A DNA stretch of 64,000 bases. It comes from Austropuccinia psidii. Its lineage: Eukaryota > Basidiomycota > Pucciniomycetes > Pucciniales > Sphaerophragmiaceae. A program made the position numbers and the translations under genes. A model generated the notes under the pieces. That model saw only the letters and a list, made by a program, of their open reading frames with translations. It ran no database searches and was not told where the DNA came from. Of the stretch, positions 36,401 through 46,515 are shown one piece after another; the first letter of the stretch is position 1; each line of letters opens with the position of its first letter. Location of the stretch: positions 27,018,105 through 27,082,104 of the forward strand of contig JALGQZ010000013.1 in NCBI GenBank assembly GCA_023105745.1, in the 5' to 3' direction.

Positions 36401-39318
36401 AGGGGTTCTTTGTCTGTAGAAAATGCTCCTCTGTGGTCATACAAAAGGGAAGAAAGTTCATTTTCTTGCTTATCAGTCAGATGAAGGCTTATTTCAGCCT
36501 CATTTAACTGTTCAGACTTGAATTTCTCTAACTCTAAGTTGACTGGTGATACTTTGTTTACTGTAATTTGTCTTTTAAAGGGTAAAAAGGCAAATTTCTG
36601 GCGCTTATTGTCTCCAATTGTAAAGTATCTGTCTTTGTTATTATGTAAATCTATCCCATACATGATTAAATAGTCATTTCCCAATATAAAATGGGTACTA
36701 GAGCAATTTTCCATAACAACAAATTCAACTGTGATCCTTAAATTCCCATTTATGTGTGGGAATATGACATTGGTCTCAAAGATTCCTAATGCTTTCATTG
36801 GGTTACTTGCACTGTTGAATTTTATACCATCAATTGGTAACAATTGGTCTTCAAAATTTGGTACACAAGTCTTAAGAAAAGATTTTCCAACACAAAAGCA
36901 GAAGGCTCCTGGGTCAAGCAAAAGTTTGGTGGGTTTGTTGTCAATCGCCACTTCTGTTATACAGGAGTTACCAGCTGTATAACCTTTTCCTCTGTTTGGT
37001 TTTGTCTTCATAAGTTGTGCATCTTGAACGTTTGATAAATCAACTTGACCATTGCTCAATTGTGGTAAGTGGGAATAAGATTCCATGATGTCAAAAGTGG
37101 CATTGATATTTTCTATATCTTTTGAAGATTCAGAGAATATGGATGACTTATCATCTGAATTGTCTTCAATTATGTCTTCTTTTTCAACATCTGGTTCTTT
37201 TTCAATGTCAATTTCATTGATTTTCCCCCTTTTTGGACATGTATTGGCTAAATGGGTGGTGCTTTGGCAAATATGGCATTTTCTGACTGTATCTGCAGAT
37301 TTATATTTAATATTACTAGAATTTTCTTTGGGGTTTTTGTCCACAGAATCTTTCCAAGGTGTATTAAACCTTGTTTTAAGATTCACCCTACTAGAACCAA
37401 TTTTGGTTCTGGTGGTTACTTCTTCTAGTATATTGATAATATCCTCTGCTGAAGATTGTTCAGTAGTCCTGCTTTTGACAGCATGCTCTAAGTCACCTCC
37501 ACATTGTCTCAGAATTTTTCTATGGATCATAAATTCTGACATGTCAGGATATAATGCTGTTAATCTGTCCTTTTGTTGGCAAAACCATGGTAAAGCTTTG
37601 TCTTTATCAGCATTAAATTTGGCAGATTCAAAGGCTGTTTCAACTTTAAACCTCCAAGCATTATTTGCCCATTTGTTGATGATTTGGGTTTTCCACCAAG
37701 TCCAACTCTGGTGTCCATGTGCTTGTCTTATTTTGATGTACCATCTGTGAGCTGATCTGGTAAACAAGGTGTTAAACCTGGCTGTTACCAATCTGTCTGG
37801 TAATTCAAAATCCTCTTTGATCATGTCAATACCTCTAATGAATTCCATATGGTCATACTCTCCTTCACCACTGAAGTGAGGCCATTCTTTAAGTTTTGGA
37901 ACTTCTTTCAAGAGTGCTTGGCCCATTGATGGTTCCAAGTTATGAAAAGAAGTGGATAATTCATTTTTTAATTGTGAATTATCAGGATCCAATACTTGTG
38001 GATTTGAAATTCTTGTGCCCTCATTTTGATTTAGAGGTGTAGACATTCTTGGTAAGGTGTTCAGTAATTGTTCAATGTCATTCATTTTACTGTTGCTACA
38101 CCTTTGGGAATTTCTGTATTCATGTTGGAAGCTTTGTATTAAATTTATTACTTCAATTTTATACATGTCTTCTTTATGTGTAAGTTCTTGCCATAACTCT
38201 GTCTGTCTTGTATTATCAGCAGTGACTTGATTCAATTTCATTGATAATTTTGATACTTCTTCTTGTGAAGCATCAAAACACTTTTTAAAGGCAATGGTAT
38301 ATGTCTTTACTTCAGTAAATGAATTTGAAATGTCATCAAGGACTTTCTTGTTATCTGTCTTGATAATATTTATGGCTTGTTTAATTCTTGTTTCAATTAT
38401 GTCATCAATATTGAATTTAGAATATTTATCTGTTAATTCTTTAATAATGGCAGATTGTTCATTTATTTTATTGTTAGAAGAATTATCATTATTGGAATTT
38501 TTAATTGTTCTCAAAACTTTTTCAAAACACATAAGTGTTTCATTAATTTGGCACAGACTCAGGTTGTTTGTTTTAATGTTGTTACAAATGGTGTCATTTG
38601 TATCAGAAAGATGTTTTTTCACGTCATTTATAGCATTATACAACTCTGGGATGGAATCAAATATGTCAGAAATCATTTCTGGAACCTTAATCTGGCTTCC
38701 TCCTTCTTCTGTAATTCCATCATGGTTCTGGCCATCTGAAATACATTTTCCATGGCATCCTGCTGAATCTTTGGGATTCTGTAGCCCTGGCTGTAAGGTT
38801 TTGGGGCTGGTGCCTTCCCTTTGCCCTTGTTTGGAGTTTGTGGCTGCTTTTTCACGTTGGAATTGCTGCTGCTGGCCACTGGTTTGGCTGGTGGAGGATT
38901 GTTTTTCCTCCATTCTAGTGTCAAAAGCATCATGTTTTTCTTCTCCATCAATGGATGCCATCCATTGAGCAATTTGCAAGTGTTGGGATGGCCCAAGAAT
39001 TTTCTTACTGTCAGGTAAGAATTCATGCAATTCTTCCACAGGTCTGCAAGGATCTGGTACTCCTTGAATTGGAGTGCATTGTTGTATGCACTGTGGCTGG
39101 CTTTGTATATGTCCACAGAGGCTTGTTTTGGCGGTGTCAGCTCTTTTTGAAGGTAAAATGGTATTATCAGCTTCAGAATGACCCATTTTAGTTGTTTGGA
39201 AGTCATCAACTGACCCTTTTCCTTCTGTACCTGGTTGGCCTCTGCCATAATCACGTCTATTACCTTTTTGGGAGCTGCTTGAGGGGTTGTAGCTGGCTCC
39301 TGACCTGGTTGAAGGCAT
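33412..39318 (-). CDS. Gag-Pol polyprotein of D1, intact (1968 aa)
   Basis: One uninterrupted frame runs from ATG at 39318 to the stop at 33412. By residue: 1-215, a hydrophilic Ser/Gln-rich region that overlaps ORF2; about 220-440, a helical, coiled-coil-like region; and the Gag core about 480-640 (WYIKI...WTWWKTQ). The zinc knuckle C-X2-C-X4-H-X4-C is at 681-694. The protease active site is at 802 but reads DPGA, not DTGA. RT has YIDD at 1150-1153, RNase H starts YID at 1297-1299, and the integrase has an H/C zinc region and the triad D1603, D1665, E1701. A chromodomain-like C-terminus has [10 protein letters not shown] and DEWLEE. Gag and pol lie in one frame, so no frameshift is needed between them. 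Its ATG is inside the second ORF2 intron, so translation should use unspliced RNA. Confidence 0.95.
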   Translation of the reverse strand: MPSTRSGASYNPSSSSQKGNRRDYGRGQPGTEGKGSVDDFQTTKMGHSEADNTILPSKRADTAKTSLCGHIQSQPQCIQQCTPIQGVPDPCRPVEELHEFLPDSKKILGPSQHLQIAQWMASIDGEEKHDAFDTRMEEKQSSTSQTSGQQQQFQREKAATNSKQGQREGTSPKTLQPGLQNPKDSAGCHGKCISDGQNHDGITEEGGSQIKVPEMISDIFDSIPELYNAINDVKKHLSDTNDTICNNIKTNNLSLCQINETLMCFEKVLRTIKNSNNDNSSNNKINEQSAIIKELTDKYSKFNIDDIIETRIKQAINIIKTDNKKVLDDISNSFTEVKTYTIAFKKCFDASQEEVSKLSMKLNQVTADNTRQTELWQELTHKEDMYKIEVINLIQSFQHEYRNSQRCSNSKMNDIEQLLNTLPRMSTPLNQNEGTRISNPQVLDPDNSQLKNELSTSFHNLEPSMGQALLKEVPKLKEWPHFSGEGEYDHMEFIRGIDMIKEDFELPDRLVTARFNTLFTRSAHRWYIKIRQAHGHQSWTWWKTQIINKWANNAWRFKVETAFESAKFNADKDKALPWFCQQKDRLTALYPDMSEFMIHRKILRQCGGDLEHAVKSRTTEQSSAEDIINILEEVTTRTKIGSSRVNLKTRFNTPWKDSVDKNPKENSSNIKYKSADTVRKCHICQSTTHLANTCPKRGKINEIDIEKEPDVEKEDIIEDNSDDKSSIFSESSKDIENINATFDIMESYSHLPQLSNGQVDLSNVQDAQLMKTKPNRGKGYTAGNSCITEVAIDNKPTKLLLDPGAFCFCVGKSFLKTCVPNFEDQLLPIDGIKFNSASNPMKALGIFETNVIFPHINGNLRITVEFVVMENCSSTHFILGNDYLIMYGIDLHNNKDRYFTIGDNKRQKFAFLPFKRQITVNKVSPVNLELEKFKSEQLNEAEISLHLTDKQENELSSLLYDHRGAFSTDKEPLGAIIGHEVDIILNIERPYPPLLRRPAYPASPKSREALEIHIKELLDIGVIRKVGHNEEVEITTPVIVAWHNGKSRMVGDFRALNTYTVPDRYPIPKIQIALTQISQAVYITTMDALKGFHQNVVTPRARKYLRIIVHCGVYEYLRMPFGIKNAPSHFQRMMNEIFPEELSEGWLIIYIDDIIICSKTWEEHMYRLSRVLTKIQSVNMKISLKKCHFGFKELKALGHVVSGLSLGIDKNKVAAVLLKPMPQNKKEILSFLGFAGYYRQHIKDFASIARPLYKLCDKDTVFEMTVDRVKAFESLREALTTAPLLLMPDFKLPFKLYIDASGDGLGAALHQVQIINDKPVEGPICFISRQIKTTEARYGASQMECLCLVWALEKLNYFLEGCVFEVITDCTSVKSLLNMKTPNRHMLRWQIAIQEYRGNMTIAHKDGNIHKNADGLSRWPLPNNIDNPAYVPEEASPQIPIEGISVTDLNTTFFEEVRNSYTQDKNCSILCQLLNKDCKDNSLIHALDEVWRKSYNEGRFHLLDGIIYHRTKHTCVMTVVDRSLINLVLKECHDIPFSGHLSEDRTREKVKTCIWWPMWQKDVAEYCKTCDRCQKANKSTGKRLGNMMKIQEPNRPWEIVHMDWVTGLPPGGDRSYNACLVIVDRFSKTPIFLPCHKDDTAMDTALLIWNRVVSWTGIFTNIISDRDPKFTSALWTNLHQLFGTKLSFSTAYHPQTDGLAERMIQTLEDMVRRFCAYGLEFKDCDGFTHDWCTLLPALELAYKTSIHSSTNQTPAILEKGWNPKLPQDSLRKDLIEIHPTAASFKGMLDKARKHAVRCMEDSFAYAKDKWDKSHATPDFKVGDLVLVSTTNFNNIKGCKKLKDSFAGPFVIKALHGENAVEVELSEELSNKHPTFPVSLIKPYKSSDAEKFPFRNKIPQVIPPIETSGTKKITKVLKERKLRTKKVREYLVRYSDPTCEDEWLEEKDIPEATKLLRRFRHTRNTNITK

Positions 39319-39566
39319 AATTATGGTTAAAAAAGGCTTAAAATAGTATTTTTACGTCAAAAACTTACTATTGGCCAAATTTTTGGCTTTCTGAAGTGTA
39401 TTACTTATATCCAAGTTAATTAATTCAGAAGATATTGGTTCAGGTTGATTATTTTGAGTCACAATAACAGTACTATTATGATCAGAATTAACAGTACTGG
39501 CAGGGATAATGCTGGTTACTGTTGAGGCTGTTTCAATGTTTTCTTGTCTTACCACGTTGTCAGACA
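38673..39566 (-). CDS. ORF2 of D1, spliced, overlapping gag in the +1 frame
   Basis: The proposed coding parts on the minus strand are 39566-39369 and 39304-38673. The intron 39368-39305 (64 nt) starts GTAAGT and ends CAACCAG. The joined frame, with an A from the preceding exon completing ATG, encodes 276 aa. The first exon gives a Ser/Thr/Asn-rich N-terminus (ENIETAS...[10 protein letters not shown]). The second gives the core [19 protein letters not shown]...LLNGWHPL, a basic KGKGKAP tract, and YSQGYRIPK...[15 protein letters not shown]. The gag-pol ATG (39318) lies 14 bases before the end of the intron. An upstream intron 39643-39567 (TATAA|GTGAGG to TTTTAG|TG) would supply the A. Homologues occur in A, E, F and G. 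No known domain is recognised; the function is unknown. Confidence 0.7.
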
Positions 39567-39776
39567 CTAAAATTGATGAAAAAGCCAATTAATTAAGTAA
39601 AAAAAAGGTTATTTCAAAAAAGAAATAAAAATATAAGCCTCACTTATAATATGAAAAAAATTATTTTTTAAGGATTTTTTTGGATTATAAGTATTTTTTA
39701 TATGTTTTTAAATTTTTCAATATAAGAAAAAAGATTTAAAAAGAGTAAAAAAAAATATGTCACAGGTAAAATATCA

Positions 39777-39790
39777 CGGCTGGGCCCCCA
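39777..39790 (-). other. Candidate primer-binding site of D1
   Basis: Minus-strand TGGGGGCCCAGCCG begins two bases after the 5' LTR, in the same place and with nearly the same sequence as in element A. Confidence 0.55.
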
Positions 39791-39792
39791 AA

Positions 39793-41606
39793 TGTAAGGT
39801 GTGGATATGAAACTTTGATTAAAAATCAAGTACTTTTCCTGTCCTCAAAATTTGTATAAGGTAAAATTCAGTTAAAAATAGTATGAAATATTATTTTTAA
39901 GAGAAAACACGCCAATTTTATTGTTTATAACTTTATTAGTATAAAACAATAATATAAAAATTTATTGTTTTACCAACAATAAAGATTTATCCAAAAAATA
40001 CTCTACAAGAGATATTTTAAGGCTACAAAAGAAATTTCTTCAAGAGCAATTTCAATTGGAATTAATTGAGCAAAGAACTGCAAGCAATTAATTAAAGAAC
40101 AAAGTCTTTAAAAAGAATATTAAAGAGAAAACACGCCCAAAAGTGACCAGAGTGAATTTGGAAACAATGTGACAAAGTTAACAGTGATGAAAGATGCTTT
40201 AATTCACTTTTGGGGTGGTTCAGGGGTAAAAATGATTATAATGATTTTTTCACATGGTTTAAAAGGATTAAAATGATTTAAAAGTGGTGGTTGGAATCTT
40301 TGATTGATTGGTTTAACAGTTTTAAACTAATTAATAAAAGGAAAAGATTCTAACATGAAGAGAAAAGTGGGGCAAAGAAGACATTCTTTTATAGCCATCA
40401 ATTCTCTTACTCCAAAAGTAAAATTTACTCTTGTCAGTCGTGAAAAACAGTCTGACAACAGAAAAGCCAATTATGGCATCATTGAACCCTGGTTTAGATC
40501 AAAAAGGGCTGGTTTAAGCCATTTTTAGCCATTTTTAGCCATTTTAGACCCTTAAATCAGCCATTACTATAGCAATACCAGGCCTAGAGCCTTCAAAACA
40601 CGTCAGAATGTGTGTCAGAGGCGTAGAAACCAGTTAAAACTGTTTTTATTATGATTGTTTTATCTTAAGGGTAGTTTTACCTTCTTGGCAACAGCTAAAA
40701 CTACCCCAGTTGGTATCAAAACCTCATCATCAATTGAGTCCACAGACCCTGTAACTCAATTCCAGGCCAAAAGTGATGAACTTTTGCGTGAATTTTGACA
40801 TCCCACGCCTGTCAGCAAGGATTTTGGGGGTCTAGCTCCCCCTTAGAGCTGGAGTTCCTTTTCCCCCCCAAATTTAATCTTTCCAATTTATTTTTCCTTT
40901 AATTCCTCATCATGTATTATACTTATAATTTACACATGTAATTCAATTCAATTGTACAGTACAATACAGTAATAATTGACACCTCATATGTAAATCAAAG
41001 TTCACTTATGTAATACACGCGCACATTTTGACATTTCAATTGAATTCAATTGAAAATACTTTAATTCCTCATAACTTCTAAACTAAACACAACACCTCAA
41101 TTTTAACACAAAAATTGATGGTTAACACCACATGTGGTGTTAATTAAATTAAGGTTTTGAGGATTTTCAACTTTTGTATTGAAAATACTAAAAACTTAAT
41201 TTAAGCTTATTTAGAGTTGAGTTACAAAAATTTCACTCAGAGGTGACCCCACCTGATTTTTTATGAGGAATCCAATGGTGAAATAAAATTTATATGTTTA
41301 TTTATTGGATAAAAAGTTATAATAAATTTTATTTAACTTTTTTCCAAATTTATTTATTTTTTCACAATTTTGTTAAAATTTCATTTTTACTTAAATTTTT
41401 CAAGTATAAATGTAATTTTATATTTACAAAATTTAAAGTAATTTTATTTTTAAATTATAATTAATTTTTTATTTTTAATATAATTTTATATTTATATTTT
41501 TTATTTTTATTTTAATAATATAAATAAATTTATTTTATTTATATTAATATGTTATTTTTTATATTTGTGGTCTTTTGGGCATATGAAATTACCTCTAAGG
41601 CTCACA
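39793..41606 (-). mobile_element. 5' LTR of D1
   Basis: This 1814-bp LTR is identical to the 3' copy except for three substitutions seen (near 40167, 40270 and 41580) and the absence of 22 bp near 40237. The promoter should lie here, at the TATA box at 40386-40393. Confidence 0.95.
40386..40393 (-). promoter_or_regulatory. TATA box of D1 LTR
   Basis: TATAAAAG on the minus strand is kept at the same place in the LTRs of E (44757) and F (54043), and in the E remnant (51705). Transcription would start some 30 bases downstream, giving a U3 of about 1.2 kb and R-U5 of about 0.6 kb. Confidence 0.65.
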
Positions 41607-41611
41607 AAAGT
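41607..41611. repeat. Target-site duplication AAAGT of D1, right copy
   Basis: This mates with 31548-31552. Confidence 0.95.
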
Positions 41612-42710
41612 GAATTTAATATAATATACTGGACTACCTCCCAGGAAAGGGATGAATTATTCATATGCTTCTACTGGGCAGGGGATATAATGTGCATGGG
41701 GGGAGAGAGCCCAGGGGGCCCTCCATGGGAGGTGTATTTTTCCACTTTAATTGCTCTTGATTTCATCACGTGAATTTGTTTTTGGTGAGGAACTTTGTTG
41801 CATGGGTCAGGTGTTGTAAGTCTTGGTGATAATATTTTCTCTGCACGGCCTCCACTTATCACATGATTATCTTTTTGGTGAGCTGAATATGACATGATAG
41901 TATTGAATTTTCCTTTCATGCATGAGGTGATTTCATTTTGGGGGATTTTCCTTGTGCACAGCCTTTCTTCTGTCACATGATATGCTGTTGGTGGGTTAAT
42001 TATCACATGGTGACCTTGTATTTCCTTTGTATATGTCATATTTTAGGCTTGGTAGAAGTGGCTGTGTAATTTATGCAGGTTTCATGGCTGTGTGTTTCTT
42101 CTTTTTTAGCTTTAAAATGAGGTCAGGTGATAATTTCTTGCACTTATTAATTTATGTATGCAGCCTCTTGTAACTAGTTTTGACATGCATCAGGTGATAA
42201 ATGGTGTAAATAATTTTGATGCTTTGTAAGGTTTCAAGTGGGGTTACTGTAGATATAAAAGGGGTTATGCTTGTGGCTGTGCTGTAAATGAATTTCAGGA
42301 AGTACATGGAGTTAATCTTTGCATCATGTGACTTTTCTATGTTAAATGAAAGGTGGTTGTGTAATTCATGAAGGGGTCATTTTCTTGCTGCATGCGTCTT
42401 GTGGCTATAAAAGGCGTGTAAAGCTTGGTGGGGTGTGTAATTTAAAGGGTGGTACCTTATTTTTTGTAGCTAGTTTGATACATGTAACTTGATTTTTACA
42501 TATGCATAATGAAATTTAATAATTTATTTAAGCACATACACTTGCCTTTGGTGCCTGTGCCATGATATTATGAATTAAGTTGAGCTTCTTGCTGTAGAAT
42601 TGACCTTTTGGGGTAAATTTGACTGTAAGTCTTCCTGTGGGTTGGATTTACTGCTTTTATGGGGTACTATGAGCTTGAGCCTGGTGGAAAAAATGGTATA
42701 GAATACCACA
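41612..42710 (-). mobile_element. 3' LTR of element C, proximal part
   Basis: This aligns with about 13059-14276 of solo LTR C1. It starts TGTGGTATTCTATACC at 42710 on the minus strand. It is shorter than C1 because of several deletions. The polypurine tract next to it identifies the 3' LTR. Confidence 0.8.
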
Positions 42711-42722
42711 TCCCCCTCTCCA
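42711..42722 (-). other. Polypurine tract of element C
   Basis: Minus-strand TGGAGAGGGGGA lies directly before the LTR start TGTGG. Confidence 0.75.
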
Positions 42723-42758
42723 TTCAATGCTGTTCCCATAATTCCGGGTGAGAGCTCC

Positions 42759-43557
42759 CTATTCTTTATCTGATTCTGTGGTCTCCTCCAATACCTCTTC
42801 CTCATTTATTGATTCATCTTCTTCACTTTTTTCTTCCGTGTCTTCTTTTCTGTCTATCAAATTCCCTCCTGGGTAAAGCTTCTTGACTTGAGAGGCTGCA
42901 AATCTTCTTGCCAGTTCTGTTCCATCCAGCTCCTCATGTTCATATGGTCCATTGTTTCTTTGTCTGATTACTCTGGAGGGTACATTCCATTTGTTTTTGA
43001 AAAGTAGTCCCCAATTAGTTTCTATTGCTTTGTTGTAAACCAGGACCAAATCTCCTGGATTAAGTGGTGATCTTAGTTGGTGTGCCATTCTTATATCCCA
43101 ATATTTCATTGAGTCCTCCCGTAATTTTTTGAGTTTTTCTGCTGCTTTCCTCCTAAATGTTTGGCTCTGGCCCCCAATATTACCTCAGTTGTGTATATTT
43201 TGGGCCATTCTACTGCTAAAAATGTTTTTGTTTCAATGTAAATTGGTAATACTGGTAGTTGTTCCAATTGGAGTTCAAATGGGGAGAAACAAATTTCCCT
43301 TTTAGTGAAAATTCTGTCAACCAATGTAGCTGGTGATAGATATTGTTTCCATTTTTCTCCATTTTCTCCACACATTTCAACTAGTGCATCTTTGAGTTGT
43401 TTATGGCCCCTTTCAATCATTCCTTGAGGCTTTGGGTAATAAGGTGGGTGACTCTGATCCTTGATCCTGCTTTCTTTACTGCATATTGCAATTCTTTTCC
43501 AAATTCTTGCCTCCCATCAACAGTTACTTCTTTTGTGAGCCATACCTGCATATCCAT
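42759..43557 (-). pseudogene. Element C integrase, C-terminal half
   Basis: The minus strand reads KEVTVDGRQEFGKEL near 43540-43500 (second catalytic Asp region), MIERGHKQLKDALV from 43420 (around the Glu), and then the C-terminal region LNPGDLVLVYNKAIETNWGL from about 43060. It ends with an acidic tail rich in Glu and a stop at 42761-42759. A frameshift near 43108 and a stop near 43423 break it. The upstream half of the enzyme resumes at 52331 beyond element E. The family is a retroelement integrase by its DDE-like order; the element is clearly not of A, B or D type. Confidence 0.75.
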
Positions 43558-45378
43558 TGTGAGCTTTAGAGGTATTTTCATATACCCAAAAGACCACAAA
43601 TAACAAAATAAGATATAAATAGAAATAAGATAAATTTATTTACATTATGAAGGCAGAAACTAAAATATAAATACAAATTTATATACAAAAATGAAAGTTA
43701 GTTATAATTTAAAATAAAAATTACATCAAATTTTAAAATTGTGAAATTACATTTTTACTTGAAAAAATTAAGTAAAAATGAATTTTTAATAAAACTAATG
43801 AAATTCAAATATTTTTGGTAAAAAGCTACATAAAATATATTATAAATTTTTTATACAATAAATAAACTTAAGAAAATTACTTCACCATTGCATTCCTCAT
43901 AAAAAATAAGGTGGGGTCACCTCTGGGTAAAATTTCTGTAACTCAACTCTAAATAAGCTTAAGTTAAGTTTTTAGTATTTTTTGTGCAAAAGTTAAAAAT
44001 CCTAAAAGACTTACTTTGATTCACACAACATGTGATGTTAACCATAAATTTTTGTGTTAAGATTGAGGTGTTGTGTGTAGCTTGGAAGCTATGAGGAATT
44101 GAAGTATTTTCAATTGAAATGTCAAACTGTGCATGTGTATTACATAAGTGAACTGTAATTTACATATGATGTATCAATTATTACAGTTGTGTACTGTAAA
44201 ACTCAATTGAATTGCATATGTAAATTACAAGTGTATTACATGATGAGGAATTAAAGAAAAAATAAATAGGAAAGATTAATTCTGGGGGGAAAAGGTACTT
44301 TAGCTCCAAGGGGGAGCCAGACCTCCAAAGTACTTGCTGACAGGCGTGGAATGTCAAAATCCATGCAAAGGTTCACCAATTTCGGCCTGGAATTGAGGCA
44401 CAGAGTCTGTGACTCAATTGATGATGAGGGTTTGATACCAAGCAGGGCAGTTTTAACTGTTGCCAAGAGGGTTAAACTACCATTAAGTCAAAAGGATCTT
44501 AGTAAAAACAGTTTTAGCTGGTTTCTACGACTCTTACACACATTCTGATGTGTTTTGCAGGCTCTAGACCAGGTATTACTATACTAATGGCCAATTTAAG
44601 GGTCTAAAATGGTTAAAAATAGCAAAAAAGGCTAAAACCAGCCCTTTTTGGTCTAAAACAGGGCTCAATGATGCCATAGTTGGAATTTCTGTTGTCAGAG
44701 TCTTTTTCAAGACTGACAAGAGTAAATTTTACTTCTGGAGTAAAAAAATTGATGGCTATAAAAGAATGTCTTCTCTTGCCCACTTTTCTCTTCATGTTAG
44801 AATCTTTTCCTTTTATAATTGGTTTAAACACTGTTAAAAAAATCAATAAAAGATTCCAACCACCCTTCCAGTCATTTTGAACCTTTTAACCATGTGAAAG
44901 AATTATTATAATCATTATTTGTAACTATTATAATCATTTTTACCCCTTTGAACCACCCCACAAATGAATTAAAGCATCTTTCATCACTGTTAACTTTGTC
45001 AGTTTGTTTCCAAATTCACTCTGGTCACTTTTGGGTCTGTGTTCTCTTTGAAGATCTTTTCAAAGACTTTGTTCTTTAATTAATTGCTTTCAGTTCTTTG
45101 TTCAATCAATTCCAATTGAAATTGCTCTTGAAGAAATTTCTTTTGTAGCCTTAAATATCTCTTGTAGGGTATTTTTGGATAAACTTTCATTGTTGGTAAA
45201 AAATTGAATCTTTATAATATTATTGTTTTATAATTATAAATTTAAGAAGATAAAATTGGTGTGTTTTCTCTTAAAAGTACTATTTCATACTATTTTCAAT
45301 CATTTCTCATCTTATACAAATTTTGAGGACAGGAAAAGTACTTTATTTTTAATCAAAGCTTCATATCAACAGCTTATA
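43558..45378 (+). mobile_element. 5' LTR of element E
   Basis: This 1821-bp LTR runs from TGTGAGCTTTAGAGG to CAGCTTATA, where the family end is CACCTTACA. It aligns with the D1 LTRs with many substitutions. The candidate primer site TTTGGGGGTCCAGCCATG follows. Confidence 0.88.
44757..44764 (+). promoter_or_regulatory. TATA box of element E LTR
   Basis: TATAAAAG in the context GATGGCTATAAAAGAATG is identical to F and D1. Confidence 0.6.
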
Positions 45379-45601
45379 TTTGGGGGTCCAGCCATGATGT
45401 TTTTCCTGTGACATAATGTTTTACTCTTTTTAAATCTTTTTCTTATATTGAAAAATTCAAAAACATATAAAAACACTTATAATTTAAAAAATCCATAAAA
45501 AATAACTTTTTTCATATTATAAGTGTGCTTTATCTTTTCATTTCTCTCTTGAAAAATTCCTTTTTCATTACTTAATCCATTGGATTTTTCATTAATTTTA
45601 G

Positions 45602-46515
45602 TGTCTGACAACATGCTAAGACAAGAAAATATTGAAACAGCCTCAACAGTAACAAGCATTATTCCTGCAAGTACTGTGAATTCTGACCATAATAGTACAG
45701 TTATTATAACTAAGAATAATCAACCTCAACCAATTTCTTCTGAATTAATTAACTAGGATATAAATAATACCCTTCAGAAGGAAATGAATTTGGCAAATAG
45801 TAAGTTTTTCATGTAAAATTACTATTTTAAGCTTTTTAACCATAAAATATGCCTTCAACCAGATCAGGAGCAAGCTATAACCCCTCAAGAAGCTCCCAAA
45901 AAGGTCATAGACGTGATTATGGCAGAAGCCAATCAGTCACAGAAGGACAAGGGTCAGTTGAAGACCTCCAAAGTAATAATTTATGTCATTCTGAAGCTGA
46001 TAATACTATTTTACCTTCAAACAGAGCTGAAAGCACCACAAGAAGCCTCAGTGGACTTTTACAAAGCCAGCCAGAAGGCTTACAACAATGCATTTCAGCA
46101 CAAAGAGTACCAGATCCTTGCAGATCTGTGGAAAAAATGCATGAATTCTTATCTGACTCTGAAAAAATTCCTGGGCCATCCCACCACTTGCAAGTTACTC
46201 AATGGATGGCATCCATTGATGGAAAAGAAGAAAATGATGCTTTTAACAGCAGAATGGAGGATAAACAACCCTCCACCACCCAAACAAGTGCCAAAAACAG
46301 CCCCAGTGGCCAGCAGCAGCAGCAATTCCAACATGAAAAAGCAGCAACAAGCTCAGAACAAGGGCAAAGGAAAGGCACCAGCCACCAAACCTTACAGCCA
46401 GGGCTACAGGATTCCAAAATTCCTACAGGATGCCATGGAAAATGTGTTTCAGATAGCCAGAACAATGATGGAATTACAAAAGAAAGAGGAGGCCAGATTA
46501 AAATATCAGAAATGA
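45602..46515 (+). pseudogene. ORF2 of element E, nonsense in exon 1
   Basis: The parts corresponding to D1 are 45602-45799 and 45863-46515. The donor GTAAGT at 45800 and the acceptor CAACCAG ending at 45862 are both intact, and the gag ATG at 45849 is inside the intron. The second exon is fully open to its normal stop (200 codons from 45913), with the core LWKKCMNSYLTLKKFLG. The first exon has TAG at 45754-45756 where D1 has TTG (Leu). The preceding donor has decayed to A|GTGTGC. The protein is therefore probably no longer made. Confidence 0.7.

Larger units (their letters stand above)
31553..41606 (-). mobile_element. Element D1: complete, apparently intact Ty3/gypsy retrotransposon
   Basis: This 10,054-bp element has LTRs at 31553-33388 and 39793-41606, a polypurine tract, an uninterrupted 1968-aa gag-pol, an open spliced ORF2, a primer-binding region and a perfect AAAGT duplication. 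On reading, the LTRs differ by three substitutions and one 22-bp indel. The intact genes and near-identical LTRs point to a recent insertion from an active family. E and F are older relatives. Confidence 0.96.

Noticed and set aside
37085..37750. Long plus-strand ORFs opposite D1 gag-pol (37085-37750, 38294-38968, 33347-33880)
   Set aside because: These are antisense shadows of the intact minus-strand gag-pol. Their Leu/Ser-rich compositions are the complement of its codons.
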